From: Polaromonas sp.
Lineage (GTDB): Bacteria; Pseudomonadota; Gammaproteobacteria; Burkholderiales; Burkholderiaceae_C
Direction: 5' to 3'
Length of the DNA: 64,000 bases
NCBI GenBank assembly: GCA_028291985.1
Contig: JAQGNE010000005.1
Span: 1 to 64,000 of the forward strand
Each line of letters starts with the position of its first letter. The first letter of the stretch is position 1. Below the pieces are notes generated by a model. The model was not told the DNA's origin. It made no database searches and worked only from the letters and a program-made list of their open reading frames with translations. Shown one piece after another: positions 1 through 9,323 of this stretch. The translations under genes were made by a program, and so were the position numbers.

Positions 1-7
1 GCCATGT

Positions 8-799
8 TCAGTGGCCCTGGTGCGAACTGAGGATCTGGCCCAGAAACTGGCGAGTCTTGTCGTTCTTCGGGTTGCTGAAAAACTCGGACGGTGGCGCTTG
101 CTCGACGATCCTGCCGTCGGCCATGAAGATCACACGGTCGGCCACGCTACGGGCGAAGCCCATTTCATGCGTGACGCACAGCATCGTCATGCCATCCTCG
201 GCCAGGCCGATCATGGTGTCCAGCACCTCCTTCACCATCTCGGGGTCAAGTGCTGAAGTGGGCTCGTCAAACAGCATGATCTTGGGCGACATGCACAGCG
301 CGCGCGCAATCGCAACCCGCTGCTGCTGCCCGCCCGACAACTGGCTCGGGTATTTTTTGGCCTGCTCGGGTATGCGTACCCGGGTCAGGTACTTCATGGC
401 CACCTCTTCAGCGTCTGCCTTGCTCATGCGCCGTGAGCGCATCGGGGCAAGCGTGCAATTTTCCAGAATGGTCAGGTGCGGAAACAGGTTGAACTGCTGA
501 AATACCATCCCGACTTCGGCGCGCACGGAATCCACATTCCTGCCGCCGGCCGTCAGCTCAATGCCATCGACGACGATGCGCCCTTTTTGCACCGTCTCCA
601 GCCGGTTGATGCAACGAATCAGCGTTGATTTGCCAGAGCCGGAGGGGCCGCAAATGACAATGCGTTCGCCGGCGCCGACTGTCAGGTCAATACCCGTCAG
701 CACCTGAAAATCGCCATACCACTTGTTCACCGCTTCGATGCGGATGATCGCCTCCGGGTTTGCGCCCTGCGTTGCCGTACCAGTACCTGTGTCCGTCAT
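8..799 (-). CDS. Polar amino-acid ABC transporter ATP-binding protein (GlnQ/HisP type)
   Basis: ATPase of a PAAT-family importer, expected to power uptake of a polar amino acid on the cytoplasmic face. Visible motifs are Walker [10 protein letters not shown] near residues 51-59, Q-loop [10 protein letters not shown], signature [15 protein letters not shown], Walker [14 protein letters not shown] and the H-loop histidine in CVTHEM. The ATG at 799 (protein MTDTGTG, 263 aa) is preferred over an in-frame TTG at 814. It is the last of four same-strand genes: permease, permease, binding protein, ATPase. A CAT at positions 3-5 could be the start codon of a further minus-strand gene running out of the window. 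Substrate cannot be read from the sequence. Confidence 0.93.
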   Translation of the reverse strand: MTDTGTGTATQGANPEAIIRIEAVNKWYGDFQVLTGIDLTVGAGERIVICGPSGSGKSTLIRCINRLETVQKGRIVVDGIELTAGGRNVDSVRAEVGMVFQQFNLFPHLTILENCTLAPMRSRRMSKADAEEVAMKYLTRVRIPEQAKKYPSQLSGGQQQRVAIARALCMSPKIMLFDEPTSALDPEMVKEVLDTMIGLAEDGMTMLCVTHEMGFARSVADRVIFMADGRIVEQAPPSEFFSNPKNDKTRQFLGQILSSHQGH

Positions 800-885
800 G
801 CGCTCTGCTTTCAATCGTTCGCTATTGGTTCAGCTGTTTAGCTCCGGTCGACCGCCTCTGGCAGCGATCACCCCGGCGCGTTCGC

Positions 886-1707
886 TCAGTTCAACTTCGG
901 CAGGTCCGCACCCAGCCATTTTTGGTAGAGCTTGTTCAATTCGCCATTGGCGGTGTTCCTCGCAACGAACTCGTTCACGCTTTTGAGCACATCATCCTGC
1001 CCAGGACGCACGGCAATACCCATGGCCTGCTGAACCAGGGTGAACTTGTTTTCATAGGTGTTGGGCTGTACGCGCTTGGCAATCTGGGCGGCAACCGTTA
1101 CCGAGCAGCCGATGGCATCAACCTGTCCGGACAACAGGGCCTGCATGGCAGAGGCATCATCGTCGAAACGGCGAATTTCAGTTCCCTCAGGCGCTGCCTT
1201 CGTCACAGCGATGTCCTGCGTCGATGCACGGGCCACGCCCACGCGCAGCGGCTTCAGGTCAGCTGCGGTCTTGATGGGCGTTGCGGTTTTACCGTACAGC
1301 ACGATGGTGGCCGCGGCGTAGGGCTGCGAAAACTGAACCTGCTTGGCACGCTCGGGCGTGATGGCCAGGGAGGCCACCAGCAGATCAACCTTGTTGGTCA
1401 GCAGAAACGGGATGCGGTTGGGGCCGGTTACCGGCAGGATGTTGACCTTAACGCCCAGGTCCTTGCCCAGCAGCTTGGCAACATCGGCGTCGTAGCCATC
1501 GGGCTGGTTCTGGGCGTTGGTAGTGCCGTAAGGGGGAAAGTCCACCAACATACCGACGGTGATCTCGCCCTTTTTCTTCAAGTCGGCTACCGACTGGGCC
1601 ATTGCAAAGGGTGCGAAAACCGTCAGGGCGGCGCCGAGGCCGAGTGCGCCCAGCGCAGCGGTTGCGGCGCGGCGGGTGGTCAATGTTGGGTTGTCAAAAC
1701 GGGCCAT
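886..1707 (-). CDS. Amino-acid ABC transporter periplasmic substrate-binding protein
   Basis: Family 3 (SBP_bac_3) binding protein, 273 aa, that would capture an amino acid in the periplasm and deliver it to the two permeases encoded upstream. The N-terminus is a cleavable signal with a twin-arginine-like stretch (TTRRAATAALG), a hydrophobic core and a likely cleavage after FAMAQ. The mature start (GEITVGMLVDFPPYG) and the DLLVASLAITPERAK segment are typical of the family. A Shine-Dalgarno AGGAG lies just upstream of the ATG. The ligand (Gln, Arg or another amino acid) is not assignable. Confidence 0.92.
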   Translation of the reverse strand: MARFDNPTLTTRRAATAALGALGLGAALTVFAPFAMAQSVADLKKKGEITVGMLVDFPPYGTTNAQNQPDGYDADVAKLLGKDLGVKVNILPVTGPNRIPFLLTNKVDLLVASLAITPERAKQVQFSQPYAAATIVLYGKTATPIKTAADLKPLRVGVARASTQDIAVTKAAPEGTEIRRFDDDASAMQALLSGQVDAIGCSVTVAAQIAKRVQPNTYENKFTLVQQAMGIAVRPGQDDVLKSVNEFVARNTANGELNKLYQKWLGADLPKLN

Positions 1708-1768
1708 GTGGAAGTCTCCTGGTTGAAATGAAGCGGTTGCGGAAAACTCGAGTTAACGGGGTGATCGC

Positions 1769-2422
1769 TCAGCGTGCGAGCGCACGGCCTTGCCGCCGCT
1801 CCAGACGCGCGGCAAGCAGCGACAGCGGCCAGCAAATCGCAAAGTAGATGGCCGCGACCGTGGTAAACACATACAGCGGCTGAAACGTCGCGTTGTTGAT
1901 GATCTGTCCCGTACGGGTGATTTCTTCGAAGCCGATGATGGCCGCGAGCGAGGTGCCCTTGATGATCTGGACGACATAACCTACCGTTGGCGGCACGGCG
2001 ATCTTGAAAGCCTGCGGCAGAACAACAAACCGCATGCGTGAAAAATAGTTGAGGTTCAGCGCTTTTGCGGCTTCCACCTGGCCGCCCGGCACCGCATCGA
2101 TACATCCGCGCCAGATTTCCGCAAGGAAGGCAGCACTGTTGAGCACCAGCGCCGCGCCAGCCGCAATCCACGGGTTGATGTCGAGCCCCAGGACAGGCGC
2201 CCCGAAAAAAATCAAAAACAGTTGCAACAGCAGGGGTGTGCCCTGAAATACCTGGATGAAGCCCATTGACACCGCGCGCAGCGGCTTGTTGTCCGAGGTG
2301 CGGGCCAGCGCAATGGCAAGGCCCAGCAAGGCGCCGCCAACGAAGGCGATGGCGGACAGCGCAAGCGTCCACTTGGCCGCCTCAAGAATGAACAAAAACT
2401 CTGGAAAACCGAAGGTACGCAT
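1769..2422 (-). CDS. Polar amino-acid ABC transporter permease (second)
   Basis: Inner-membrane permease, 217 aa, of the HisM/GlnP type. The conserved EAA loop is visible as GGQVEAAKALNLNYF, which would contact the ATPase. Several hydrophobic segments surround it, including the N-terminal WTLALSAIAFVGGALLGLAIAL. It starts at the ATG ending at 2422, 13 bp after the stop of the other permease, with an AGGA about 10 nt upstream. This is consistent with translation from one polycistronic message and with a heterodimeric membrane domain. Confidence 0.92.
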   Translation of the reverse strand: MRTFGFPEFLFILEAAKWTLALSAIAFVGGALLGLAIALARTSDNKPLRAVSMGFIQVFQGTPLLLQLFLIFFGAPVLGLDINPWIAAGAALVLNSAAFLAEIWRGCIDAVPGGQVEAAKALNLNYFSRMRFVVLPQAFKIAVPPTVGYVVQIIKGTSLAAIIGFEEITRTGQIINNATFQPLYVFTTVAAIYFAICWPLSLLAARLERRQGRALAR

Positions 2423-2435
2423 GATGGTGTCCTGC

Positions 2436-3107
2436 CTATCGACGGTCTGGATAGTTCAGCGTGTGCTGGTAAATCAGCTTGAACAGGCCGGAGAATGCCA
2501 GCGCCAGCGCCAGGTAAATAGCGGCCACCACGATGTAGATCTCAAAGCTTCGAAAGGTCTGCGACTGCAGGTTGGCAGCCACAGACGTCAGGTCATCGGC
2601 CGAAATCACCGACACCACAGCTGAACTCAGCATCAGCAGGATGAACTGGCTGGTCAGTGCCGGATAAATGGCCTTGAGCGCCGGCTTGATGATGACAAAT
2701 CGAAAAATTTCCCACGGCTTGAGGTTGAGCGCACGGCCCGCTTCGATCTGGCCCCTGGGGATTGACTCGATGCCAGCCCGGATGATTTCAGTGGCGTAGG
2801 CGCCCAGGTTGATCACCATCGCGGTCAGCGCCGACGTGTAGGGCGACCAGCGCAGACCGATGGCTGGAAGCGCAAAGAAAAAGAAGAACAACTGCACCAG
2901 AAAAGGAGTGTTGCGAATCACCTCGATATACGCATTGATGATGAAGCGCAGCCAGCCCGGTCCGGACGTTTTGCCCCAGGCGCAAACCACTGCAACCATC
3001 AGGCCAAGCGCCGTGGCCATCAGGGACAACTGGATCGTGATCCATGTCCCCTTGAGCAGCAAAGGCCAGGCGGCAAAGACGGCATCGAACTGGAATTGGT
3101 AGTTCAT
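2436..3107 (-). CDS. Polar amino-acid ABC transporter permease (first)
   Basis: Inner-membrane permease, 223 aa, first gene of the four-gene importer operon. The family EAA loop reads RGQIEAGRALNLKPWE, and the N-terminal part contains TWITIQLSLMATALGLM followed by the RNTPFLVQLFFFFFALP region typical of PAAT permeases. The ATG ends at 3107. The promoter should lie in the roughly 450 bp between this gene and parC, but I cannot pick a convincing -35/-10 pair there. Confidence 0.92.
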   Translation of the reverse strand: MNYQFQFDAVFAAWPLLLKGTWITIQLSLMATALGLMVAVVCAWGKTSGPGWLRFIINAYIEVIRNTPFLVQLFFFFFALPAIGLRWSPYTSALTAMVINLGAYATEIIRAGIESIPRGQIEAGRALNLKPWEIFRFVIIKPALKAIYPALTSQFILLMLSSAVVSVISADDLTSVAANLQSQTFRSFEIYIVVAAIYLALALAFSGLFKLIYQHTLNYPDRR

Positions 3108-3557
3108 GGACGGAAATACGCCAAGTCAGGTCGGGTAAACAGACATATGGATTGAAGGCATGGCGTGATTCTATGAAACCGGTTTCAGAGCGCGATAGGG
3201 GAAACCCGCATAGACGCACATTTGATCGATTTGAAGAGACATGGCCGCGTGACGCTGGCGCGTCAGGCATTGGCAATGCGTCGGAGCTTGAGCGGCGCTG
3301 GACGGTTACATGCCGCTTGGACCGATGCGCCAGGAAAGAGTCGATTGCTACCAATTAAATAGCATACTTGCCCTAAGACAGTGGGCTAGAGGCATAAAAG
3401 GCGTTAAAACGTTACAAAACCCCGTTGACGGTTTTCGTTGCAAGGCGGCGTAATCTGGCCATGATTCATCCGCTGTCGCCTCTCCGGCCCGTCCGTGCGG
3501 CAATGAATACAAGCGCGAGCGCCGGATCGCGCACCGGTAATGCAAGCGCGTTACGTC
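3108..3557. other. Intergenic region upstream of the amino-acid importer
   Basis: About 450 bp without a gene I can support. Short open frames here (such as 65 codons on the minus strand at 3348-3545) lack family features. The region holds the leader of the importer operon and one clear copy of the dispersed repeat at 3345-3399. No terminator for parC or any RNA gene is evident. Confidence 0.6.
3345..3399 (+). repeat. Dispersed repeat, copy A (intergenic)
   Basis: Begins TTGCTA, then CCAATTAA, then ATAGC (the inverted arms), followed about 17 bp later by the tail GGGCTAGAGGCATAAAA. It matches the copy at 54339 in both arms and tail. It lies in intergenic DNA between parC and the importer operon. 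Confidence 0.75.
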
Positions 3558-5921
3558 TTACTCGACCCGAGTGATCGACACGGGTTTGAAACCCAGGTCA
3601 GCCGCCTTGCCCTTTCGAGCACGCCCGGCACGTGCATTGTTCAGGCTGCGGATCTCGAGCGTTTCTTCCCGCGGCTTGTTACCTCTGCCAACGCCTGAAA
3701 TCTTCACGCTACGGGTGTAAGCGGCTGCACCTGCCAGGCTGTCTTTGGCTTCCAGGTCGATCAGCATCAGCCCGCGTCCGCCGGCGGCCTGGTGCTTGAT
3801 CTCGGTGATCTCGAAGGTCAGGATGCGTCCTCCTGTGGACGCGCAGGCCACATGTGTTGCCGGCACCAGGGGGCTTGATGCGGAACTACCTGCCGCGTGC
3901 GACGGCTTGCAAATGGTCTCGCCTTCGGCGCAGCTGATGAAGGCTTTTCCGGCCTTGCGGGAGACCATGTTTTCAACCTGTGCCAGGAACCCGTAGCCGC
4001 CACTTGCCGCCAGCAAGAGGGTGGCGCTGGCTGGCCCGGCAAAGTAGTGGGCAGGTTGCGTGCCGGCCTCCAGTTCGATCAGCGTTGTAATCGGCTGGCC
4101 GTCGCCGCGGGCATTGGGCAGCAGCGACACCGGCACCGAGTACACCCGGCCACTGCCCTTGGCTGCCGTGCCAAACACCAGAAGCGTGTCAACCGTGCGG
4201 CATTCAAACGTGCCATACAGCTCATCGCCCGCCTTGAAGGCAAAACTCGCGGCGTCATGCCCATGCCCGCCTCTGGCCCGAATCCAGCCCTTGCTGCTGA
4301 CCACCACCGTCACCGGTTCGTCGATCACCTTCACCTCCAGCACCGCTTTTTTCTCGGCCTGAATCAACGTGCGGCGCGGGTCGGCAAACTGCCTGGCGTC
4401 CGCTTCGATTTCCTTGACCATCAAGCGGCGCAGGGCAGCCGGGCTGCCCAGAATATCGTCCAGCCTGCCCTGCTCTTCACGCAGGGTTTTCAGCTCCTGT
4501 TCGATCTTGATAGCCTCCAGGCGTGCGAGTTGGCGAAGCCGTATTTCCAGAATGTCTTCGGCTTGCCGGTCACTCAATGAAAAGCGGGTAATCAGCGCTG
4601 CCTTGGGTTCATCCGACTGGCGGATGATGGCAATCACCTCGTCGATGTTGAGCAGAACAATCTGCCGGCCCTCCAGGATATGGATGCGGTCCAGCACCTT
4701 GGCCAAGCGGTGCTGTGAGCGCCGCTCGATGGTTATCTGGCGAAAGGCCACCCACTCGTTGACCATCTGGCGCAGCGACTTTTGCGCGGGTTTGCCATCC
4801 AGTCCGATCATCGTCAGGTTGATAGGCGAGGAACTCTCCAGGCTGGTGTGGGCCAGCAAGGTAGTGATGAGTTCCGCCTGGCTGATACGGCTGGTCTTGG
4901 GCTCAAATACCAGCCGGACAGCCGCTTCCTTGCCCGACTCGTCGCGCACCAGGTCCAGCACCGACAGCAAGGTCTGCTTGAGCTGCACCTGATCCTGGCT
5001 CAAAGCCTTCTTACCTGTCTTGATCTTGGGATTGGTCAGCTCCTCGATTTCTTCCAGCACGCGCTGCGTGCTGACGCCCGGCGGCAGCTCCTGCACCACC
5101 AGCTGCCACTGACCACGCGCCAGATCCTCGATCTTCCAGCGAGCACGAACCTTGAGCGAGCCCCGGCCGGTGCTGTAAGCCGATGCGATGTCAGCAGCAG
5201 TGGAGATGATCTGGCCACCACCCGGATAGTCTGGTCCAGGAATCAGCGTGTACAGCTCGTCGTCAGATAGCTTGGGGTTCTTGATGACGGCCACGCAGGC
5301 GTCGGCGATCTCGCGCAGGTTGTGGCTGGGGATTTCCGTGGCCAGGCCAACCGCAATACCGCTGGCACCATTGAGCAGGTTGAAAGGCAAGCGCGCCGGC
5401 AACTGGCGCGGCTCCTGGGTAGAGCCGTCGTAGTTGGGCACAAAGTCGACCGTGCCTTCGTCGATCTCGTCCATCAGCAGGCTGGTGATGCGCGACAGGC
5501 GTGCCTCTGTGTAGCGCATCGCCGCAGCGCCATCGCCATCCCGCGAGCCAAAGTTGCCCTGGCCGTCGATCAGGGGATAGCGCTGGGAAAAATCCTGCGC
5601 CATGCGCACCAGCGCGTCATACGCCGCCTGGTCGCCATGCGGATGAAACCGGCCCAGTACATCGCCCACGACGCGGGCGCTTTTTACAGGCTTGGCGCCG
5701 TTGGCGCCATTGGCACCCCCGAACCCCAGCCCCATGCGCGACATGCTGTACAGAATGCGGCGCTGCACCGGTTTCTGGCCGTCGCATGCATCGGGCAGCG
5801 CGCGGCCCTTGACAACGCTCAGGGCATATTCGAGATACGCACGCTGGGCATAGGCTGCCAGCGAATCACTGTCGGCCGCGTCGGGCGTTGCAGCGTCGGT
5901 GTCGGGGTTGAACAGATCCAT
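3558..5921 (-). CDS. parC: DNA topoisomerase IV subunit A
   Basis: Breakage-reunion subunit of topoisomerase IV, which decatenates daughter chromosomes. From the ATG at 5921 the protein is 787 aa; an in-frame extension to 6023 has no family resemblance. The N-terminal catalytic domain shows [12 protein letters not shown], the quinolone-determining stretch [15 protein letters not shown] (residues 91-105) and the catalytic tyrosine in [11 protein letters not shown] (Tyr about 137). The C-terminal half carries the degenerate beta-propeller blades. At the position of E. coli ParC Ser80 the residue is Gln98, and at Glu84 it is Asp102. It is third in the cluster parE, transglycosylase, parC. Confidence 0.96.
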   Translation of the reverse strand: MDLFNPDTDAATPDAADSDSLAAYAQRAYLEYALSVVKGRALPDACDGQKPVQRRILYSMSRMGLGFGGANGANGAKPVKSARVVGDVLGRFHPHGDQAAYDALVRMAQDFSQRYPLIDGQGNFGSRDGDGAAAMRYTEARLSRITSLLMDEIDEGTVDFVPNYDGSTQEPRQLPARLPFNLLNGASGIAVGLATEIPSHNLREIADACVAVIKNPKLSDDELYTLIPGPDYPGGGQIISTAADIASAYSTGRGSLKVRARWKIEDLARGQWQLVVQELPPGVSTQRVLEEIEELTNPKIKTGKKALSQDQVQLKQTLLSVLDLVRDESGKEAAVRLVFEPKTSRISQAELITTLLAHTSLESSSPINLTMIGLDGKPAQKSLRQMVNEWVAFRQITIERRSQHRLAKVLDRIHILEGRQIVLLNIDEVIAIIRQSDEPKAALITRFSLSDRQAEDILEIRLRQLARLEAIKIEQELKTLREEQGRLDDILGSPAALRRLMVKEIEADARQFADPRRTLIQAEKKAVLEVKVIDEPVTVVVSSKGWIRARGGHGHDAASFAFKAGDELYGTFECRTVDTLLVFGTAAKGSGRVYSVPVSLLPNARGDGQPITTLIELEAGTQPAHYFAGPASATLLLAASGGYGFLAQVENMVSRKAGKAFISCAEGETICKPSHAAGSSASSPLVPATHVACASTGGRILTFEITEIKHQAAGGRGLMLIDLEAKDSLAGAAAYTRSVKISGVGRGNKPREETLEIRSLNNARAGRARKGKAADLGFKPVSITRVE

Positions 5922-6071
5922 GGCGATGTCGATACCGGGTAAAAAACGAGATTGAAAAGTACAGCCGTTTGCTGCATGAAACGCATCAGAAGGAGCTACC
6001 GGCCCCAAACCTGGGTAAAACAAGGCGCACAGCCCACTCCCCGTGAGGAGAAAGTTGCTAGTTGGGCATGG

Positions 6072-6995
6072 TCAGTTGTCGACGGCAAACGGCAGCGCGC
6101 CGGGCGGCACCGGAGCCGAAGGCTGCAGCCCGCCGGATGGCATGCGGCTGCGGCCGGATGCGCCGCCCATCATCTCCATGCGGACCCGGCCCGATCGGCG
6201 CGCCTCGGCTATAGCCAGCGGCGGTTTCAGGTGGGTGTAAAGCTGCATCACGGTTTTGACGTAGTTTCGGGTCTCGGGATAGTTCGGAATCCTGTTGCCA
6301 GCCCGCTGCACCGCGCCCTCGCCCGCGTTGTAGGCTGCCACAGCCAAATCGAGCTGGCCGGGAAACATCGCGATCAGGTCGCTCAGGTAACGGGAGCCGG
6401 CGCGGATATTCGTGCGCGGATCGGTCAGCTTTTTCTCAACCGGCGAATTGTTGTCGGCGGTTACGCCATAACGCTGCGCGGTGGGCGGCATCAGTTGCAT
6501 CAGGCCAACCGCACCTTTGGGTGAGACCGCATGGGTGTTGAAGCCCGACTCGGTGGCGATGACAGCCTGGAGCAGTTCATAGTCGATGCCGTGCAGCACC
6601 GACGCGTCACGCAGCAAGTGCTTGACCGCCTTGTAGCCGGGTGAAATGTCAAAAAAAGCCAGCAGCTTCGGTGGCGCCGATGTGGCAGACGCCGCTACGC
6701 CACTTTGCCCTGCGGGCAACGATTTTTCCCCTTTTCCCGCTGAAAAACTTTCGTGACCCCGAAAAAACAGCTGGTACCGCTCGTCCAGCCGCTCGGCCGC
6801 AAAGTGGGCGATACCGCCTGCATCGACATAGCCCCATACATCGGCCCTGGCAGCACCGCCGGCTGACAGCAACAGCATCGCCAGCAGCATGTGGCCGCCA
6901 TACCTGAACATCCCGGCCGCGTTTGCGCCAAACCGCACACAGGCTTGATGTGCAAGTCTTGCGGCTTGGGCGGAAAAGCGGTGAAGCGGACTCAT
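6072..6995 (-). CDS. Lytic murein transglycosylase (SLT domain, DUF4124-like N-terminus)
   Basis: Predicted periplasmic transglycosylase cleaving the MurNAc-GlcNAc bond of peptidoglycan. From the ATG at 6995 it is 307 aa. A hydrophobic signal (GGHMLLAMLLLSAGGAARA) precedes a DUF4124-like segment (DVWGYVDAGGIAHFA) and a C-terminal SLT domain. The latter has the catalytic Glu in AVIATESGFNTHAVS, then GLMQLMPPTAQRYGV and LAVAAYNAGEGAV, all standard for the Slt/MltE fold. It sits between parE and parC on the same strand. An in-frame TTG at 7061 would add 22 residues but is less likely. Confidence 0.9.
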   Translation of the reverse strand: MSPLHRFSAQAARLAHQACVRFGANAAGMFRYGGHMLLAMLLLSAGGAARADVWGYVDAGGIAHFAAERLDERYQLFFRGHESFSAGKGEKSLPAGQSGVAASATSAPPKLLAFFDISPGYKAVKHLLRDASVLHGIDYELLQAVIATESGFNTHAVSPKGAVGLMQLMPPTAQRYGVTADNNSPVEKKLTDPRTNIRAGSRYLSDLIAMFPGQLDLAVAAYNAGEGAVQRAGNRIPNYPETRNYVKTVMQLYTHLKPPLAIAEARRSGRVRMEMMGGASGRSRMPSGGLQPSAPVPPGALPFAVDN

Positions 6996-7155
6996 GCGAT
7001 CAAAAAGTAGGCGGTGTGCGATTTGGCAGACGTCAAAAAATGTCGAAAAGTGGACAACCAAACAAAGAAGACAGGAGATCGGAAATCGGAGACAGGAAAC
7101 GGGCGATAAAGATACCGGGAGCGCGAGGCAAACCTGCTTTTTAACCCAGCCAGAC

Positions 7156-9153
7156 CTAGACGTCTATCTCGACCGCGTCGCCGTGAAGCTCCATCAACTC
7201 ACGGCGGGCAGCAGCTTCACCCTTGCCCATCAGCTTGGTAATCAGCCCTTCGGTTTGCAAAAAGCTCTGGTTGCCCAGTTGCACTGGCAACAGGCGCCGG
7301 GTGTCAGGGTTGAGCGTGGTTTCCCATAATTGTTCCGCATTCATCTCGCCCAGGCCCTTGAAGCGGCTGATGCTCCAGGCACTCTCCTTCACGCCTTCTT
7401 TTCGCAGCTTGTCCAAAATGGCGGTCAGCTCGCCCTCGTCCAGGGCATAGGCTTTTGATGCGGGTTTCTTGCCGCGTGCGGGCGCGTCCACCCGAAACAA
7501 GGGTGGCCGCGCCACATACACATGACCAGTTGCGATGAGCTTGGGAAAGTGTCTGAAAAACAGCGTGAGCAGCAGGACCTGGATGTGCGAGCCATCCACG
7601 TCAGCGTCGCTCAGAATGCATATCTTGCCGTAACGCAGCCCGCTCAGGTCAGGCGAGTCGTCAGGCCCGTGCGGGTCGACACCGATCGCCACCGCAATGT
7701 CATGAATCTCGGTGTTGGCAAAAAGCCGGTCACGCTCGACTTCCCAGGTGTTCAGCACCTTGCCACGCAGCGGCAATATGGCCTGGCTTTCCTTGTCGCG
7801 GCCCATCTTGGCGCTCCCGCCCGCAGAGTCGCCCTCGACCAGAAAAACCTCGTTGTGCGCCAGGTCGCGGCTTTCGCAATCCGTCAGCTTGCCCGGCAGC
7901 ACCGCCACGCCGGAGCCCTTGCGCTTCTCCACCTTCTGGCCCGCCTTTTGCCGGCTTTGTGCCGCACGAATCGCCAGCTCGGCCAGCTTTTTGCCATACT
8001 CGACATGATGATTCAGCCAAAGCTCCAGCGCCGGACGCACATAGCTGGACACCAGCCGCACAGCATCGCGGGAATTGAGCCGTTCCTTGATCTGGCCCTG
8101 AAATTGCGGGTCCAGGACCTTCGCGGACAGTACATAGCTGGCGCGGGCAAACACATCTTCGGGCAGCAGCTTGACACCTTTGGGCAGCAGCGAATGCAAC
8201 TCAATGAAGCTTTTCACCGCCGTAAACAGGCCGTCGCGCAAGCCGCTTTCGTGCGTGCCGCCAGCACTGGTCGGGATCAGGTTGACATAGCTCTCCCGCA
8301 CTGGCTGGCCGTCCTCGGTAAAGGCCACGCACCAGCTGGCGCCCTCGCCTTCGGCAAAACTTTCATGCGATGCATCGGCAAAACCTTCGCCCTCGAACAT
8401 CGGAATCACCGGGTCGGCAGCCAAGGTCTGCATCAGGTAGTCGCGCAGTCCACCCTTGTAGAGCCAGGTTTGTGTTTCCTTGTTTTTCTCGATCGTCAGC
8501 GTGACGGCGACACCCGGCATCAGCACAGCCTTGCTGCGCAGCAGGTGCACCAGCTCAGCCTGCGGCAGCACGGGTGACTCGAAGTATTTGCTGTCCGGCC
8601 AGGCCCTGACGGATGTGCCGGTCTTGCGGTCACCTTCACCGGCTTTTCGGATGTCCAGCGGCTCAATCACATCACCGCCGGAAAATACCAACCTCGCGAC
8701 CTGGCCCTCGCGGTAAGACGCGACTTCCAGCCGCTTGGACAGCGCGTTGGTGACGCTCACGCCAACACCGTGCAGGCCGCCGGAAAAGCTGTACGCCCCG
8801 CCCTTGCCCTTGTCGAACTTGCCACCGGCATGCAGGCGGGTAAAGACAAGTTCGACCACTGGCGCTTTTTCCTCGGGGTGCATGCCAAACGGTATGCCGC
8901 GCCCATCGTCATCCACGCCGACCGAGCCGTCGGTATGCAGCGTGACCCTGATCTTCTTGCCGTGCCCCGCCAATGCCTCGTCAGCCGAGTTGTCCAGCAC
9001 CTCCTGGATGATGTGCAGCGGGTTGTCGGTACGCGTGTACATGCCAGGACGCTGCTTGACCGGCTCCAGGCCTTTCAGCACACGGATGGAGGTTTCAGAA
9101 TAAGCGGACGGACCGGCGGGGAGCGGACTTGCGAGGGGTGGTTTTACAGCCAT
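7156..9153 (-). CDS. parE: DNA topoisomerase IV subunit B
   Basis: ATPase subunit of topoisomerase IV, 665 aa, the usual length for ParE-type GyrB homologues. The GHKL ATPase site is visible as DNSADEALAGHGKKI and DDDGRGIPFGMH. The TOPRIM domain shows LVEGDSAGGSAKMGRD and SDADVDGSHIQ (acidic metal ligands). The C-terminus ends with the RFKGLGEMNAEQLWETT block. It lacks the long GyrB insertion, which together with parC downstream supports ParE. First gene of the parE-transglycosylase-parC set. Confidence 0.96.
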   Translation of the reverse strand: MAVKPPLASPLPAGPSAYSETSIRVLKGLEPVKQRPGMYTRTDNPLHIIQEVLDNSADEALAGHGKKIRVTLHTDGSVGVDDDGRGIPFGMHPEEKAPVVELVFTRLHAGGKFDKGKGGAYSFSGGLHGVGVSVTNALSKRLEVASYREGQVARLVFSGGDVIEPLDIRKAGEGDRKTGTSVRAWPDSKYFESPVLPQAELVHLLRSKAVLMPGVAVTLTIEKNKETQTWLYKGGLRDYLMQTLAADPVIPMFEGEGFADASHESFAEGEGASWCVAFTEDGQPVRESYVNLIPTSAGGTHESGLRDGLFTAVKSFIELHSLLPKGVKLLPEDVFARASYVLSAKVLDPQFQGQIKERLNSRDAVRLVSSYVRPALELWLNHHVEYGKKLAELAIRAAQSRQKAGQKVEKRKGSGVAVLPGKLTDCESRDLAHNEVFLVEGDSAGGSAKMGRDKESQAILPLRGKVLNTWEVERDRLFANTEIHDIAVAIGVDPHGPDDSPDLSGLRYGKICILSDADVDGSHIQVLLLTLFFRHFPKLIATGHVYVARPPLFRVDAPARGKKPASKAYALDEGELTAILDKLRKEGVKESAWSISRFKGLGEMNAEQLWETTLNPDTRRLLPVQLGNQSFLQTEGLITKLMGKGEAAARRELMELHGDAVEIDV

Positions 9154-9323
9154 GGTTGGTAAGAAATTTCAGGCGATTGTAATCGGCGCTCTTCAATAGG
9201 CTGGATGAAACCACAGTCTTTGGCCGGGCCAGTGCCGTATCGCACCTACGCGGGCGCGCGCCGCATGCTGATGCGCCCGCATCTGAGGCGGCGCCAGGTC
9301 ACCGATGGCGCTAAAGTTCGTAC

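Noticed and set aside
760-1731. Long plus-strand open frame of 323 codons over the binding-protein gene
   Set aside because: It is antisense to a clear SBP gene with a signal peptide and ribosome-binding site, and its translation resembles no family.
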